Shown piece after piece: positions 25,677 through 33,687 of a DNA stretch of 49,812 nucleotides (its first letter is position 1; each line of letters begins with the position of its first letter). The stretch spans positions 1 to 49,812 of the forward strand of contig JBKEDS010000043.1 of the NCBI GenBank assembly GCA_047975545.1, written 5' to 3'. This DNA comes from JBKEDS01 sp047975545 (GTDB taxonomy: Bacteria; Bacteroidota; Bacteroidia; Flavobacteriales; Flavobacteriaceae). The position numbers and the translations under genes were made by a program. The notes beneath the pieces are model-generated. The model did not search any database, was not told the origin of the DNA, and was given only the letters and a program-made list of their open reading frames with translations.

Positions 25677-25768
25677 GAAGCACCCATGATTAAACTCCAA
25701 TCACACAGCGGGATGTTAATTCGGGTGTTCCATGTGTCCTTTGAAAAAACAATAAATATTAACACATG
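25677..25768 (+). promoter_or_regulatory. Conserved leader element, copy C (FKBP lipoprotein)
   Basis: It runs GAAGCACCC, AATCACACAGC, ATGTTAATTC, GGGTGTTCCATGTGTC, then AACAATAAATATTAACACATG ending on the start codon. CATGTGT (25731-25737) can pair with ACACATG (25762-25768), hiding the AUG, or with ACACA (25703-25707). The outer blocks GAAGCACCC (25677-25685) and GGGTGTTCC also pair. No clean promoter is visible upstream; TAAATTTTG near 25643 has one base too many. Confidence 0.75.
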
Positions 25769-26713
25769 AAAATAAAAAACAAAGCCCTGCTAATTCTATG
25801 TTTGTCGCTAACTATTGCTGCCTGCAGCAAGGACGACGATAATTCCTCAACGACAACCATAAGAGACCGCGCCGAACAGCAAATAGCCGATAACGACTCG
25901 ATTGTGCAGTATCTGGAAACACATTATTATAATGCCGATGGCGTAACCGATGCCCTACCAAATTTTAACAGTTTGGACGATATTGTTATAACCGAATTGG
26001 CCGATGGCGAAACCGTACCCGATGGTCATGTATTGCTTAAAAATGCCGTAGAAACCAAAACCTGTGTTTATGCCGATACCGATTATACCTATTATATTTT
26101 AAGGCTAAACCAGGGAAGCGGGGAGGATGCGCCTACATTTGCCGATAACGTATTGGTAAATTATGAAGGAAGTTTGTTAAATACAGGCGTTGTTTTTGAT
26201 AGCACGGTTAACCCCGTAATGATGGATTTAACAACTTTGGTTGCTGGTTGGCGAAAAGTAATCCCCTTGTTTAATGTAGCAGGCGGTTATACCGAGAATA
26301 TAGACGGAACAGTATCGTATACCAATCCAGGTTTGGGCGTTATGTTTATTCCTTCTGGTTTAGGGTATTTTAGTGCTTCTAATCCAGGCGCTTCCTATGC
26401 ACCCTTAATATTTAAGTTTGAATTGCTGCAAACCACCCAAAATGACCACGATGGCGATGGTGTGCCTTCTTATCTTGAAGATTTAAACGGCGATGGCGAG
26501 TTTACGGTAGATTATGACGAAACTACCGACACCACAGACGATGATACCGATGATGATGGTACGCCAGATTATGCCGATTCAGACGACGATGGCGATGGCA
26601 TTTTAACAATCTATGAGGATTTAAACAACGATGGCGACCCCACCAACGACGATTCCGATGGCGACGGCATCCCGAATTATCTCGATAAAGATTCCACGCA
26701 ATCCAACCAATAA
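25766..26713 (+). CDS. FKBP-type peptidyl-prolyl isomerase lipoprotein with calcium-binding repeats
   Basis: A 315-residue lipoprotein (LTIAACSK, C20). Residues about 110-225 form an FKBP domain (NVLVNYEGSLLNTGVVFDST, VAGWRKVIPLFNVAGGYTEN, GVMFIPSGLGYF). Unlike simple FKBPs it continues for about 85 residues with D-rich thrombospondin type 3-like repeats (DHDGDGVPSYLEDLNGDGEF, DDDGDGILTIYEDLNNDGD, DSDGDGIPNYLDKD) that should bind calcium. It acts in the periplasm or on the cell surface, presumably helping fold exported proteins. It follows the conserved leader and is followed by repeat R4. Confidence 0.9.
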   Translation: MKIKNKALLILCLSLTIAACSKDDDNSSTTTIRDRAEQQIADNDSIVQYLETHYYNADGVTDALPNFNSLDDIVITELADGETVPDGHVLLKNAVETKTCVYADTDYTYYILRLNQGSGEDAPTFADNVLVNYEGSLLNTGVVFDSTVNPVMMDLTTLVAGWRKVIPLFNVAGGYTENIDGTVSYTNPGLGVMFIPSGLGYFSASNPGASYAPLIFKFELLQTTQNDHDGDGVPSYLEDLNGDGEFTVDYDETTDTTDDDTDDDGTPDYADSDDDGDGILTIYEDLNNDGDPTNDDSDGDGIPNYLDKDSTQSNQ

Positions 26714-26724
26714 CAATAAAAAAA

Positions 26725-26852
26725 GCTGTCTGAAAAGATTGTCATTCTGAACAAAGTGAAGAATCTCAAAATAATAAATCGCTTATTTTCAATGCAATGA
26801 GGTTTCTCGACTCCGCTCGAAATGACAAAAAAAACACTTTCCAGACAGCCTC
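26725..26852. repeat. Palindromic element R4 with GCTGTCTGAAAAG ends
   Basis: A 128-bp unit. Its termini GCTGTCTGAAAAG and CTTTCCAGACAGC are inverted. Inside each end sits another palindromic arm: GTCATTCTGAACAAAGTGAA-GAATCTC on the left and GGTTTCTCGACTCCGCTCG-AAATGAC on the right. The centre AATAATAAATCGCTTATTTTCAA also occurs, inverted and slightly diverged, in the element at 40837-41022. No ORF is present. Confidence 0.8.
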
Positions 26853-26871
26853 TTCTATTAAAAAATATGGT

Positions 26872-27456
26872 CTACAAAAGCAACGACAAACTTAAAATAA
26901 GTTGATCGGGGCGGGTGTCTATCCTATCGGGCATTAAGTTATTGCTGTTTATAAAGGAGGCTTCATTTTTGTTAAAGCCACGTTCGTAGCGCAGGTCAAG
27001 GCCAATTCTGTTTAAGTTAACGCTAACGCCAAAGTTTAGGCCCATGGTAAAATCTTCCTTAATATCGCCAATAGTAATGCCCTCAAAATCGGTATCTAAA
27101 ATGTACTGGAACGATGGACCGCCAAAAACACTTAAAGGGCCAATAATGTTTACGCCAACCAACATGGGGGCATCTAATTTTTGCATTTCAAAACTATCAT
27201 TGTCATAGTCACTTTTTGTTGTGGTGTATATGAGTTCGGGCTTAAAAAAAAGTTTTTGCCCAATTTTTCCAAATATACCTACGTGGTAACCAATATGTCT
27301 TTCGGGATTTTTGTAGGTTTCGGTAGCCGATTCAAAATAATCGCCATTGGCATTGTAGTTTAAACCGCCCTTAATACCAAAACCACTACCGGTTTGCGCC
27401 ATAATTGCCGTAGGTATTACTAAAATAGCCGCCAGAATTAAAAATAAGTGTCTCAT
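26872..27456 (-). CDS. Outer membrane beta-barrel protein (porin family)
   Basis: A 194-residue exported beta-barrel. MRHLFLILAAILVIPTAIMAQ is the signal peptide; the longer frame is rejected for that reason. The mature start GSGFGIKGGLNYNANGDYF is typical of the small 8-stranded PorT/OmpA-like family. Alternating strands follow and the chain ends LILSLSLLL. The function is unknown; relatives are numerous in Bacteroidetes. A -7 box TATATTTG lies on the minus strand at 27505-27512. Confidence 0.85.
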   Translation of the reverse strand: MRHLFLILAAILVIPTAIMAQTGSGFGIKGGLNYNANGDYFESATETYKNPERHIGYHVGIFGKIGQKLFFKPELIYTTTKSDYDNDSFEMQKLDAPMLVGVNIIGPLSVFGGPSFQYILDTDFEGITIGDIKEDFTMGLNFGVSVNLNRIGLDLRYERGFNKNEASFINSNNLMPDRIDTRPDQLILSLSLLL

Positions 27457-27504
27457 AGTTATTGTTTTAAATGATTTGAGTGTTTGTTTACATAGAAACG
27501 ATTT

Positions 27505-27512
27505 CAAATATA
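27505..27512 (-). promoter_or_regulatory. -7 box of the beta-barrel gene
   Basis: Minus strand TATATTTG, about 50 nt upstream of the ATG at 27456. Confidence 0.45.
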
Positions 27513-27639
27513 AAATATTATAAATAGTTTTAAGAAAGCATTAAGAATTAAGTAAACATTAAGGATTTATATTCGCTTAAACCCAGTTCAAAAATGAAAA
27601 AATTCGTAGGTTTGCCAATTTGAAGAATACAACCATAAC

Positions 27640-28770
27640 ATGCAGTTTGAACTAAAGGGAAAAGACCCGCAAAGCAAAGCCCGTGCAGGAACAATAACCA
27701 CCGATCACGGTGTAATAGAAACGCCTATTTTTATGCCCGTTGGTACCGTGGCAACCGTAAAGGGCGTACATCAGCGTGAGTTAAAAAACGATATTAACCC
27801 CGATATAATCCTTGGCAACACCTACCATTTGTATTTAAGGCCACAAACCCCTATTTTGGAACAAGCGGGAGGCCTACATAAATTTATGAACTGGGATAGG
27901 AATATTTTAACCGATTCCGGCGGGTATCAAGTATATTCGCTATCGGCCAACCGAAAAATAAAGGAGGAAGGCGTTAAGTTTAAATCGCATATCGATGGCA
28001 GTTACCACGTGTTTACTCCCGAAAACGTTATGGAAATACAGCGCAGTATAGGTGCCGATATTATTATGGCCTTTGATGAATGTACTCCCTACCCATGCGA
28101 TTACAACTACGCCAAGCGCTCCATGCACATGACGCACCGCTGGTTGGACAGGTGTATTAAGCACCTTAACAAAACCCCTTTAAAATACGGGTATAACCAA
28201 GCCTTTTTTCCCATAGTGCAAGGCAGTACGTATAAAGATTTGCGGCAGCAATCGGCCGAGTATATTGCCAATGCCGGCGCCGTGGGCAATGCCATTGGCG
28301 GACTTTCGGTTGGCGAACCCGCCGAGGACATGTACGCCATGACCGATGTGGTGTGCAATATACTACCCGAGGACAAGCCCCGTTATTTAATGGGGGTAGG
28401 CACGCCCATAAATATTTTGGAAAACATAGCCTTGGGCATCGATATGTTCGATTGCGTTATGCCCACCCGAAACGCCCGAAACGGCATGTTGTTTACCGCC
28501 AACGGCACCATAAATATTAAAAATAAAAAATGGGAGGCCGATTTTTCGCCCATAGACCAAATGGGCATAACATTTGTGGATACCGAGTACAGCAAAGCCT
28601 ATTTGCGGCATTTGTTTACGGTAAACGAACTGCTCGGTAAACAAATTGCAACCATACACAACCTCGGGTTTTATTTATGGTTGGTTCGCGAGGCAAGAAA
28701 GCATATATTAGCAGGAGATTTTAAAACATGGAAAGACCAAATGGTAAAACAAATGGATAATCGGTTGTAG
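27640..28770 (+). CDS. tgt: tRNA-guanine(34) transglycosylase, zinc-ligand cysteines absent
   Basis: This enzyme exchanges guanine-34 for preQ1 in tRNAs with GUN anticodons, part of queuosine synthesis. The 376-residue TIM barrel shows DSGGYQVYSLS (first catalytic Asp), VQGSTYKDLRQQS, GGLSVGEP and GIDMFDCVMPTRNARNG (nucleophile Asp). E. coli Tgt binds zinc with CxCxxC plus His before YSRAYLHHL. Here the matching stretch DQMGITFVDTEYSKAYLRHL has no cysteine, though the IHNL histidine remains. I believe this is common in flavobacteria. TAGGTTTG at 27607-27614 is a likely -7 box. Confidence 0.95.
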   Translation: MQFELKGKDPQSKARAGTITTDHGVIETPIFMPVGTVATVKGVHQRELKNDINPDIILGNTYHLYLRPQTPILEQAGGLHKFMNWDRNILTDSGGYQVYSLSANRKIKEEGVKFKSHIDGSYHVFTPENVMEIQRSIGADIIMAFDECTPYPCDYNYAKRSMHMTHRWLDRCIKHLNKTPLKYGYNQAFFPIVQGSTYKDLRQQSAEYIANAGAVGNAIGGLSVGEPAEDMYAMTDVVCNILPEDKPRYLMGVGTPINILENIALGIDMFDCVMPTRNARNGMLFTANGTINIKNKKWEADFSPIDQMGITFVDTEYSKAYLRHLFTVNELLGKQIATIHNLGFYLWLVREARKHILAGDFKTWKDQMVKQMDNRL

Positions 28771-28850
28771 TGAAGCTGAAAATTAAAAGTTGAGAAAACA
28801 AGTTTGTTAATAATCTTCAATAAATTGAACCCGAAAATGGTATTAAGAGG

Positions 28851-29936
28851 ATGAAAATATTAGACTGGTACATATTAAAACGCTATTTATCTACATTTTT
28901 TATGATGTTGCTGCTATTTATTCCCATAGGCATAACCGTGCATTTGGCCGAAAAAATAGGTAAAATTTTAAAAAATGAAGCGCCTCTGGGCGAAGTGCTG
29001 CTGTATTTTCTCGATTTCACCATATATTTTGCCCACTTGCTGTTTCCCCTGTTTTTGTTCCTGTCGGTTATTTGGTTTACCTCAAAACTGGCCAATAATA
29101 CCGAGGTAATAGCCTTTTTAAGTTCGGGCGTATCGTTTACAAGGTTTTTAAGGCCGTATTTAATAGGCGCAACCATTGTGGCGTTTTTGTCCATCGTTCT
29201 TGGCCTGTTCCTTGCGCCAAAAGCCAGCGAGGGCTTTAACGACTTTACCTATAAATACCTAAAATCGGGGCGAAGTGTTTACGATGGCGCCAACACCAAC
29301 GTATTTAGGCAAATAAACGACAACGAAGTGGTTTACGTAAGCAGCTACGACGTTAAAAACAAAACCGGCCACAATTTTACCCTGGAGCATATTGAAAACA
29401 ACAAGCTAACCTATAAAATAACCGCCAACAATATAAAGTTTATCGAAAAAGATTCAACATACAGGCTAACCAATTACACAAAACGGGTTATAGGTGAAGA
29501 TGATGATATATTAGAAGAAATTTCAAAAACAAAAGACACCCTGTTCGCCTTTAATGCCGAGGAATTGATTCCCGTGGTTTACGCTGCCGAAACCAAAATG
29601 TACGGCGAGCTAAAACAATTTATAGACAAAGAAGAAGCCCGGGGCTCGTCCAACGTGGGGCGTTTTAAGCTGGTACTTTACCGAAAGTGGAGCTTGCCCG
29701 TTTCGGTATTTATTTTAACCATTATTGCCGTAGCGGTATCGTCCAAAAAACGCCGTGGCGGCATGGGGCTAAATTTGGCCATAGGCATTTGTATAGCCAT
29801 GATTTTTGTGTTTTTCGATAAAATATTTGGCGTTATGGCCGAACAATCCGATTTTCCGCCCATGGTAGCCGTGTGGTTTCCCAATATTATTTTTGGTATT
29901 CTTGCCATATTTCTCCTAAACCGTGCCAAGCGCTAA
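28851..29936 (+). CDS. LptF/LptG family permease
   Basis: A 361-residue inner-membrane component of the lipopolysaccharide export ABC complex LptBFG. Three hydrophobic segments near the N-terminus (LSTFFMMLLLFIPIGITVHL; LLFPLFLFLSVIWFTSKL; FLRPYLIGATIVAFLSIVLG), a periplasmic beta-jellyroll (about 130-265) and three C-terminal segments (LPVSVFILTIIAVAVSSKKR etc.) fit the family. KILDWYILKRYLSTF at the start is the typical LptF/G N-terminus. AAGAGG lies just before the ATG. Which of LptF or LptG it is cannot be decided. It overlaps the EamA gene by 14 nt. Confidence 0.92.
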   Translation: MKILDWYILKRYLSTFFMMLLLFIPIGITVHLAEKIGKILKNEAPLGEVLLYFLDFTIYFAHLLFPLFLFLSVIWFTSKLANNTEVIAFLSSGVSFTRFLRPYLIGATIVAFLSIVLGLFLAPKASEGFNDFTYKYLKSGRSVYDGANTNVFRQINDNEVVYVSSYDVKNKTGHNFTLEHIENNKLTYKITANNIKFIEKDSTYRLTNYTKRVIGEDDDILEEISKTKDTLFAFNAEELIPVVYAAETKMYGELKQFIDKEEARGSSNVGRFKLVLYRKWSLPVSVFILTIIAVAVSSKKRRGGMGLNLAIGICIAMIFVFFDKIFGVMAEQSDFPPMVAVWFPNIIFGILAIFLLNRAKR

Positions 29937-30825
29937 ATTTAAAAATTATTTACACCTTCATTTGTTGGTGTTTATAGCGGGGTTTACGGCCATTTTGGGC
30001 GAGCTTATCAGCATCAATGCCATTGCCTTGGTGTGGTACCGAATGCTAATGGCTTCCGTTTTAATGTTTATATACGTTAAATTGGCCAAGGTGAACACAA
30101 AAATTACCCCAAGGGCATTGGTTCGACTGGCCGTTGCGGGCATTATTATAGCCCTGCACTGGATTACGTTTTTTGGCGCCATAAAAGCCTCCAACATATC
30201 CATTGCGCTGTCCATGTTTTCCACCGGGGCTTTTTTTGCTTCGCTAATAGAACCCATTGTTTATAAACGAAAAATAATTTGGTACGAAATATGTTTCGGT
30301 ATTATAGTGGTTGCGGGTGTTTCCATAATCATGCAAACCGAAATGGAGCATATCAACGGCATTGTTCTGGGCATTGTTTCAGCGTTCTTGTCGGCTTTGT
30401 TTGCCGTGCTAAATGGTGTTTTCCTAAAAAAGCACACCGCAACGGTTATTTCGTATTACGAATTTTTAAGTGGTGTGGCCTTTATTACCGTTTACATTTT
30501 GTTTTTTGGCGAAGGTTTTTCAAAAGCGTTCTTTAACATTAGTATGGCCGATTTTAGCTACCTGTTTATCCTGGCCTCGGTTTGTACGGCCTATGCCTTT
30601 ATAGCCTCCATTTATGTTATGCGCTATGTAAGCCCCTACACAGTGGTGCTAACCTATAATTTGGAACCCGTATACGGTATTTTGCTTGCCATGCTCCTGT
30701 TTCCCGAGCAGGAGCACATGAGCAGTAATTTTTATTATGGCGCCCTCATTATAATAGCAGCAGTTGTGCTTAACGGAATTGTTAAAAACGCATCGGCCTT
30801 AAAGCGGAAAAATAGGAAGCGTTAA
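29923..30825 (+). CDS. EamA/DMT family transporter
   Basis: A 300-residue inner-membrane transporter with ten hydrophobic segments in two EamA repeats. The first includes VWYRMLMASVLMFIYVKLAK and ALHWITFFGAIKASNISIAL, and the second VLTYNLEPVYGILLAMLLFP. The family exports amino acids, nucleosides or other metabolites; the substrate is unknown. It overlaps the permease gene by 14 nt, so translation is probably coupled. The overlap with a lipopolysaccharide export gene does not by itself show a shared function. Confidence 0.9.
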   Translation: MPSAKFKNYLHLHLLVFIAGFTAILGELISINAIALVWYRMLMASVLMFIYVKLAKVNTKITPRALVRLAVAGIIIALHWITFFGAIKASNISIALSMFSTGAFFASLIEPIVYKRKIIWYEICFGIIVVAGVSIIMQTEMEHINGIVLGIVSAFLSALFAVLNGVFLKKHTATVISYYEFLSGVAFITVYILFFGEGFSKAFFNISMADFSYLFILASVCTAYAFIASIYVMRYVSPYTVVLTYNLEPVYGILLAMLLFPEQEHMSSNFYYGALIIIAAVVLNGIVKNASALKRKNRKR

Positions 30826-30898
30826 TTATTTTATTTTTTATAACCAATTCATTAACTTTGTTTTAAACAGAACCCAAGTGGGCTATTTTATTTTTTTG

Positions 30899-30928
30899 TT
30901 GAAATACAATTAAAAATATGTAGGTTTG
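30899..30928 (+). promoter_or_regulatory. accA promoter
   Basis: TTG (30899-30901), 19 nt, TAGGTTTG (30921-30928), 38 nt before the ATG. Both boxes and spacing match the consensus exactly. Confidence 0.75.
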
Positions 30929-30966
30929 TAGCCTAATCAAAATAACCAACCATAAATAAAACCCTT

Positions 30967-31920
30967 ATGGAATATTTAGAATTTGAACTCCCGATAAAGG
31001 AGTTAGAGGACCAGCTTCAAAAATGCAGGATTATAGGCGAAGAAAGCGAAGTAGATGTTACGGGAACCTGTGGGCAAATTGAAGAAAAACTAATAGCAAC
31101 CCAAAAAGACATATACAAAAACCTAACCCCTTGGCAGCGTGTACAGTTATCGCGCCACCCCAACCGCCCGTATACCTTGGACTATATCCGGGCCATTTGT
31201 GGCGATACGTTTTTAGAGCTGCACGGCGATCGCAGTTTTAAGGACGACAAGGCCATGATAGGCGGACTGGGTAAAATAGGCAACCAAAGTTTTATGTTCA
31301 TAGGCCAGCAAAAAGGCTATAACACCAAAACCCGCCAATACCGAAACTTTGGCATGGCCAACCCCGAAGGCTACCGAAAAGCACTGCGCTTAATGAAATC
31401 GGCCGAAAAATTTGGTATCCCCATTGTTACGCTAATCGATACACCGGGCGCTTATCCGGGTATGGAAGCCGAGGAGCGTGGGCAAGGCGAGGCCATAGCC
31501 CGGAATATTTTGGAAATGTCGCAGTTAAAAGTACCCGTAATAACCATAATTATTGGCGAGGGCGCTTCCGGGGGCGCATTAGGCATTGGCGTGGGCGATG
31601 TGGTTTTAATGTTGGAAAATACATGGTACTCGGTAATTTCGCCCGAATCCTGTTCGTCCATCCTGTGGCACAGTTGGGAGTATAAGGAGCAAGCCGCCGA
31701 AGCCCTAAAGCTAACCGCCAAGGACATGAAAAAACAAAAACTGGTAGACGAAATTATAAAAGAACCCCTCGGCGGTGCGCACCGCGACAGGGAAACAGCC
31801 TTTAAAAGCGTAAGCGATAATATTGTAAAATATTACGACGAACTTAAAAACTTATCACCAACCAAATTGGTAGCAAACCGAATGGAAAAATACAGTCACA
31901 TGGGCGTGTATAAAGATTAA
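30967..31920 (+). CDS. accA: Acetyl-CoA carboxylase carboxyltransferase subunit alpha
   Basis: With AccD it transfers carboxyl from biotin to acetyl-CoA, the first step of fatty acid synthesis. The 317-residue protein starts with the helical MEYLEFELPIKELEDQLQK. It shows the crotonase-like core (FIGQQKGYNTKTRQYRNFGM, NPEGYRKALRLMK, LIDTPGAYPGMEAEERGQGE, EGASGGALGIGVGD, SVISPESCSSILW). Length is normal. It has its own promoter and a strong terminator, so it is monocistronic. Confidence 0.96.
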   Translation: MEYLEFELPIKELEDQLQKCRIIGEESEVDVTGTCGQIEEKLIATQKDIYKNLTPWQRVQLSRHPNRPYTLDYIRAICGDTFLELHGDRSFKDDKAMIGGLGKIGNQSFMFIGQQKGYNTKTRQYRNFGMANPEGYRKALRLMKSAEKFGIPIVTLIDTPGAYPGMEAEERGQGEAIARNILEMSQLKVPVITIIIGEGASGGALGIGVGDVVLMLENTWYSVISPESCSSILWHSWEYKEQAAEALKLTAKDMKKQKLVDEIIKEPLGGAHRDRETAFKSVSDNIVKYYDELKNLSPTKLVANRMEKYSHMGVYKD

Positions 31921-31940
31921 TGCTAATAAAATTAGCACTA

Positions 31941-31977
31941 TAAAAAAAACCGAAGCCTTGCGTTTCGGTTTTTTTAT
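31941..31977 (+). terminator. Terminator after accA
   Basis: AAAAAACCGAA-GCCTTGC-TTTCGGTTTTTTT hairpin, preceded by a small palindrome TGCTAATAAAATTAGCA at 31921-31937. Confidence 0.9.
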
Positions 31978-32088
31978 GGTTATCCACAATTTTATTAAGT
32001 TATTAACAGTTAATTTGTTAGCGCTTGGTTAATAACGGTGCGCTTTTTTTTACTGAAAAACAAGCACTTTTTAGTTACTTTCGCAGTT

Positions 32089-33633
32089 ATGAAACAACCA
32101 GAACCAATTAAAGGCTATAAAATAGACCGAAGCACCCTAATTAGTTTAGAAAAAGGTAAAATACCGCCACAAGCAATTGATTTAGAAGAAGTTGTGTTAG
32201 GTGCTATGATGATTGATAAAAAAGGGGTCGATGAGGTTATCGATATTTTAACCCCCGATGCCTTTTACAAGGAAGCCCACCAATATATTTTCGAAGCCAT
32301 TTTTCAGTTGTTCGAGGGCAGCGAGCCGGTGGACTTATTAACCGTTTCAACCCAATTAAAAAAGAACGCCAAGCTGGAACTGGTCGGGGGCGATTTTTAC
32401 CTCATTTCGCTTACACAAAAAGTATCATCTTCGGCACATATCGAGTTTCATGCCCGTATTATTCTTCAAAAGTTTATTCAGCGTAGCTTAATAAAAATTT
32501 CAAACGAAATCATTGAAGATTCCTACGACGAAACCAAGGATGTTTTCGATTTGTTGGACAAAGCCGAATCCAAACTCTACGAAGTTACCCAGGGCAACAT
32601 AAAAAAATCCAGCGAAACTGCACAGGAACTGGTAATACAAGCCAAAAAGAAAATAGAGGAAATATCCAATAAAGAAGGTCTAAGCGGTGTTCCAACGGGC
32701 TTTACAAAGTTGGACAAGCTAACTTCGGGCTGGCAACCTTCCGATTTAATCATTGTAGCCGCACGCCCCGGTATGGGTAAAACAGCACTAACCCTGTCCA
32801 TGGCGCGAAACATTGCGGTGGACCAAAATATTCCCGTGGCTTTCTTTTCCTTGGAGATGGCTTCGGTACAGTTAATAACCCGTTTAATATCGAGCGAAAC
32901 GGGGCTATCCTCGGAAAAACTTAGGACCGGAAAATTAGAAAAACACGAGTGGGAACAGCTTAACGTAAAGGTGAAGGATTTGGAAAAAGCACCATTGTAC
33001 ATAGACGATACGCCCTCGCTGTCCATTTTCGACCTTAGGGCAAAAGCCCGCCGCCTATCGTCGCAACACGGTATAAAGCTCATCATGATAGATTATTTGC
33101 AGTTAATGACCGGGGGCAGCAGCCACGGCGGTAACCGCGAGCAGGAAATATCCATGATTTCCCGAAACCTAAAAGCCTTGGCCAAGGAGCTTAACGTACC
33201 GGTAATTGCCCTGTCGCAGCTTTCAAGGGCGGTAGAAACCCGTGGCGGCAGCAAGCGCCCCTTACTGTCCGACTTACGGGAGTCGGGTGCCATCGAGCAG
33301 GATGCCGATATTGTTAGCTTTATTTACCGTCCGGAATATTATAAAATTGAAGAATGGGACGATGAAGAACGCTCCCCAACCGAAGGCCAGGCCGAGTTTA
33401 TCATTGCCAAGCACCGTAACGGTGGGTTGGACAACATTAGGCTGAAATTTATAGGGCATCTTGGTAAGTTCGACAATTTGGACGACTTCGATTCGCCTTT
33501 CGAATTTCACTCTAAAATGAATGCCGCCGCCAACGACGATACTTTTAAGGACAACAACTTTACGGCAAACCCCGACCAAGCTTTTGGTAGCTCGTTTAAT
33601 AATGGAAGCAACGACGATGATGTGCCGTTTTAA
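32089..33633 (+). CDS. dnaB: Replicative DNA helicase DnaB
   Basis: The hexameric 5'-3' helicase at the replication fork. MKQPEPIKGYKIDRSTLISL is chosen as start over an ATG 17 codons upstream. The 514-residue protein has the N-terminal collar domain (PPQAIDLEEVVLGAMMID, about 26-165), a linker helix, and the RecA-like motor: Walker A RPGMGKT (226-232), FSLEMASVQL, Walker B LIMIDYLQLM, LSQLSRAVE and LLSDLRESGAIEQDAD. No intein is present. The extreme C-terminus is an acidic disordered tail ending DDDVPF, identical in type to the SSB tip. Confidence 0.96.
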   Translation: MKQPEPIKGYKIDRSTLISLEKGKIPPQAIDLEEVVLGAMMIDKKGVDEVIDILTPDAFYKEAHQYIFEAIFQLFEGSEPVDLLTVSTQLKKNAKLELVGGDFYLISLTQKVSSSAHIEFHARIILQKFIQRSLIKISNEIIEDSYDETKDVFDLLDKAESKLYEVTQGNIKKSSETAQELVIQAKKKIEEISNKEGLSGVPTGFTKLDKLTSGWQPSDLIIVAARPGMGKTALTLSMARNIAVDQNIPVAFFSLEMASVQLITRLISSETGLSSEKLRTGKLEKHEWEQLNVKVKDLEKAPLYIDDTPSLSIFDLRAKARRLSSQHGIKLIMIDYLQLMTGGSSHGGNREQEISMISRNLKALAKELNVPVIALSQLSRAVETRGGSKRPLLSDLRESGAIEQDADIVSFIYRPEYYKIEEWDDEERSPTEGQAEFIIAKHRNGGLDNIRLKFIGHLGKFDNLDDFDSPFEFHSKMNAAANDDTFKDNNFTANPDQAFGSSFNNGSNDDDVPF

Positions 33634-33687
33634 AAGAAATTGTTAAGAGGTTTTACTTGCGTATTTTTTTTACTTACCTTTCGGCAC

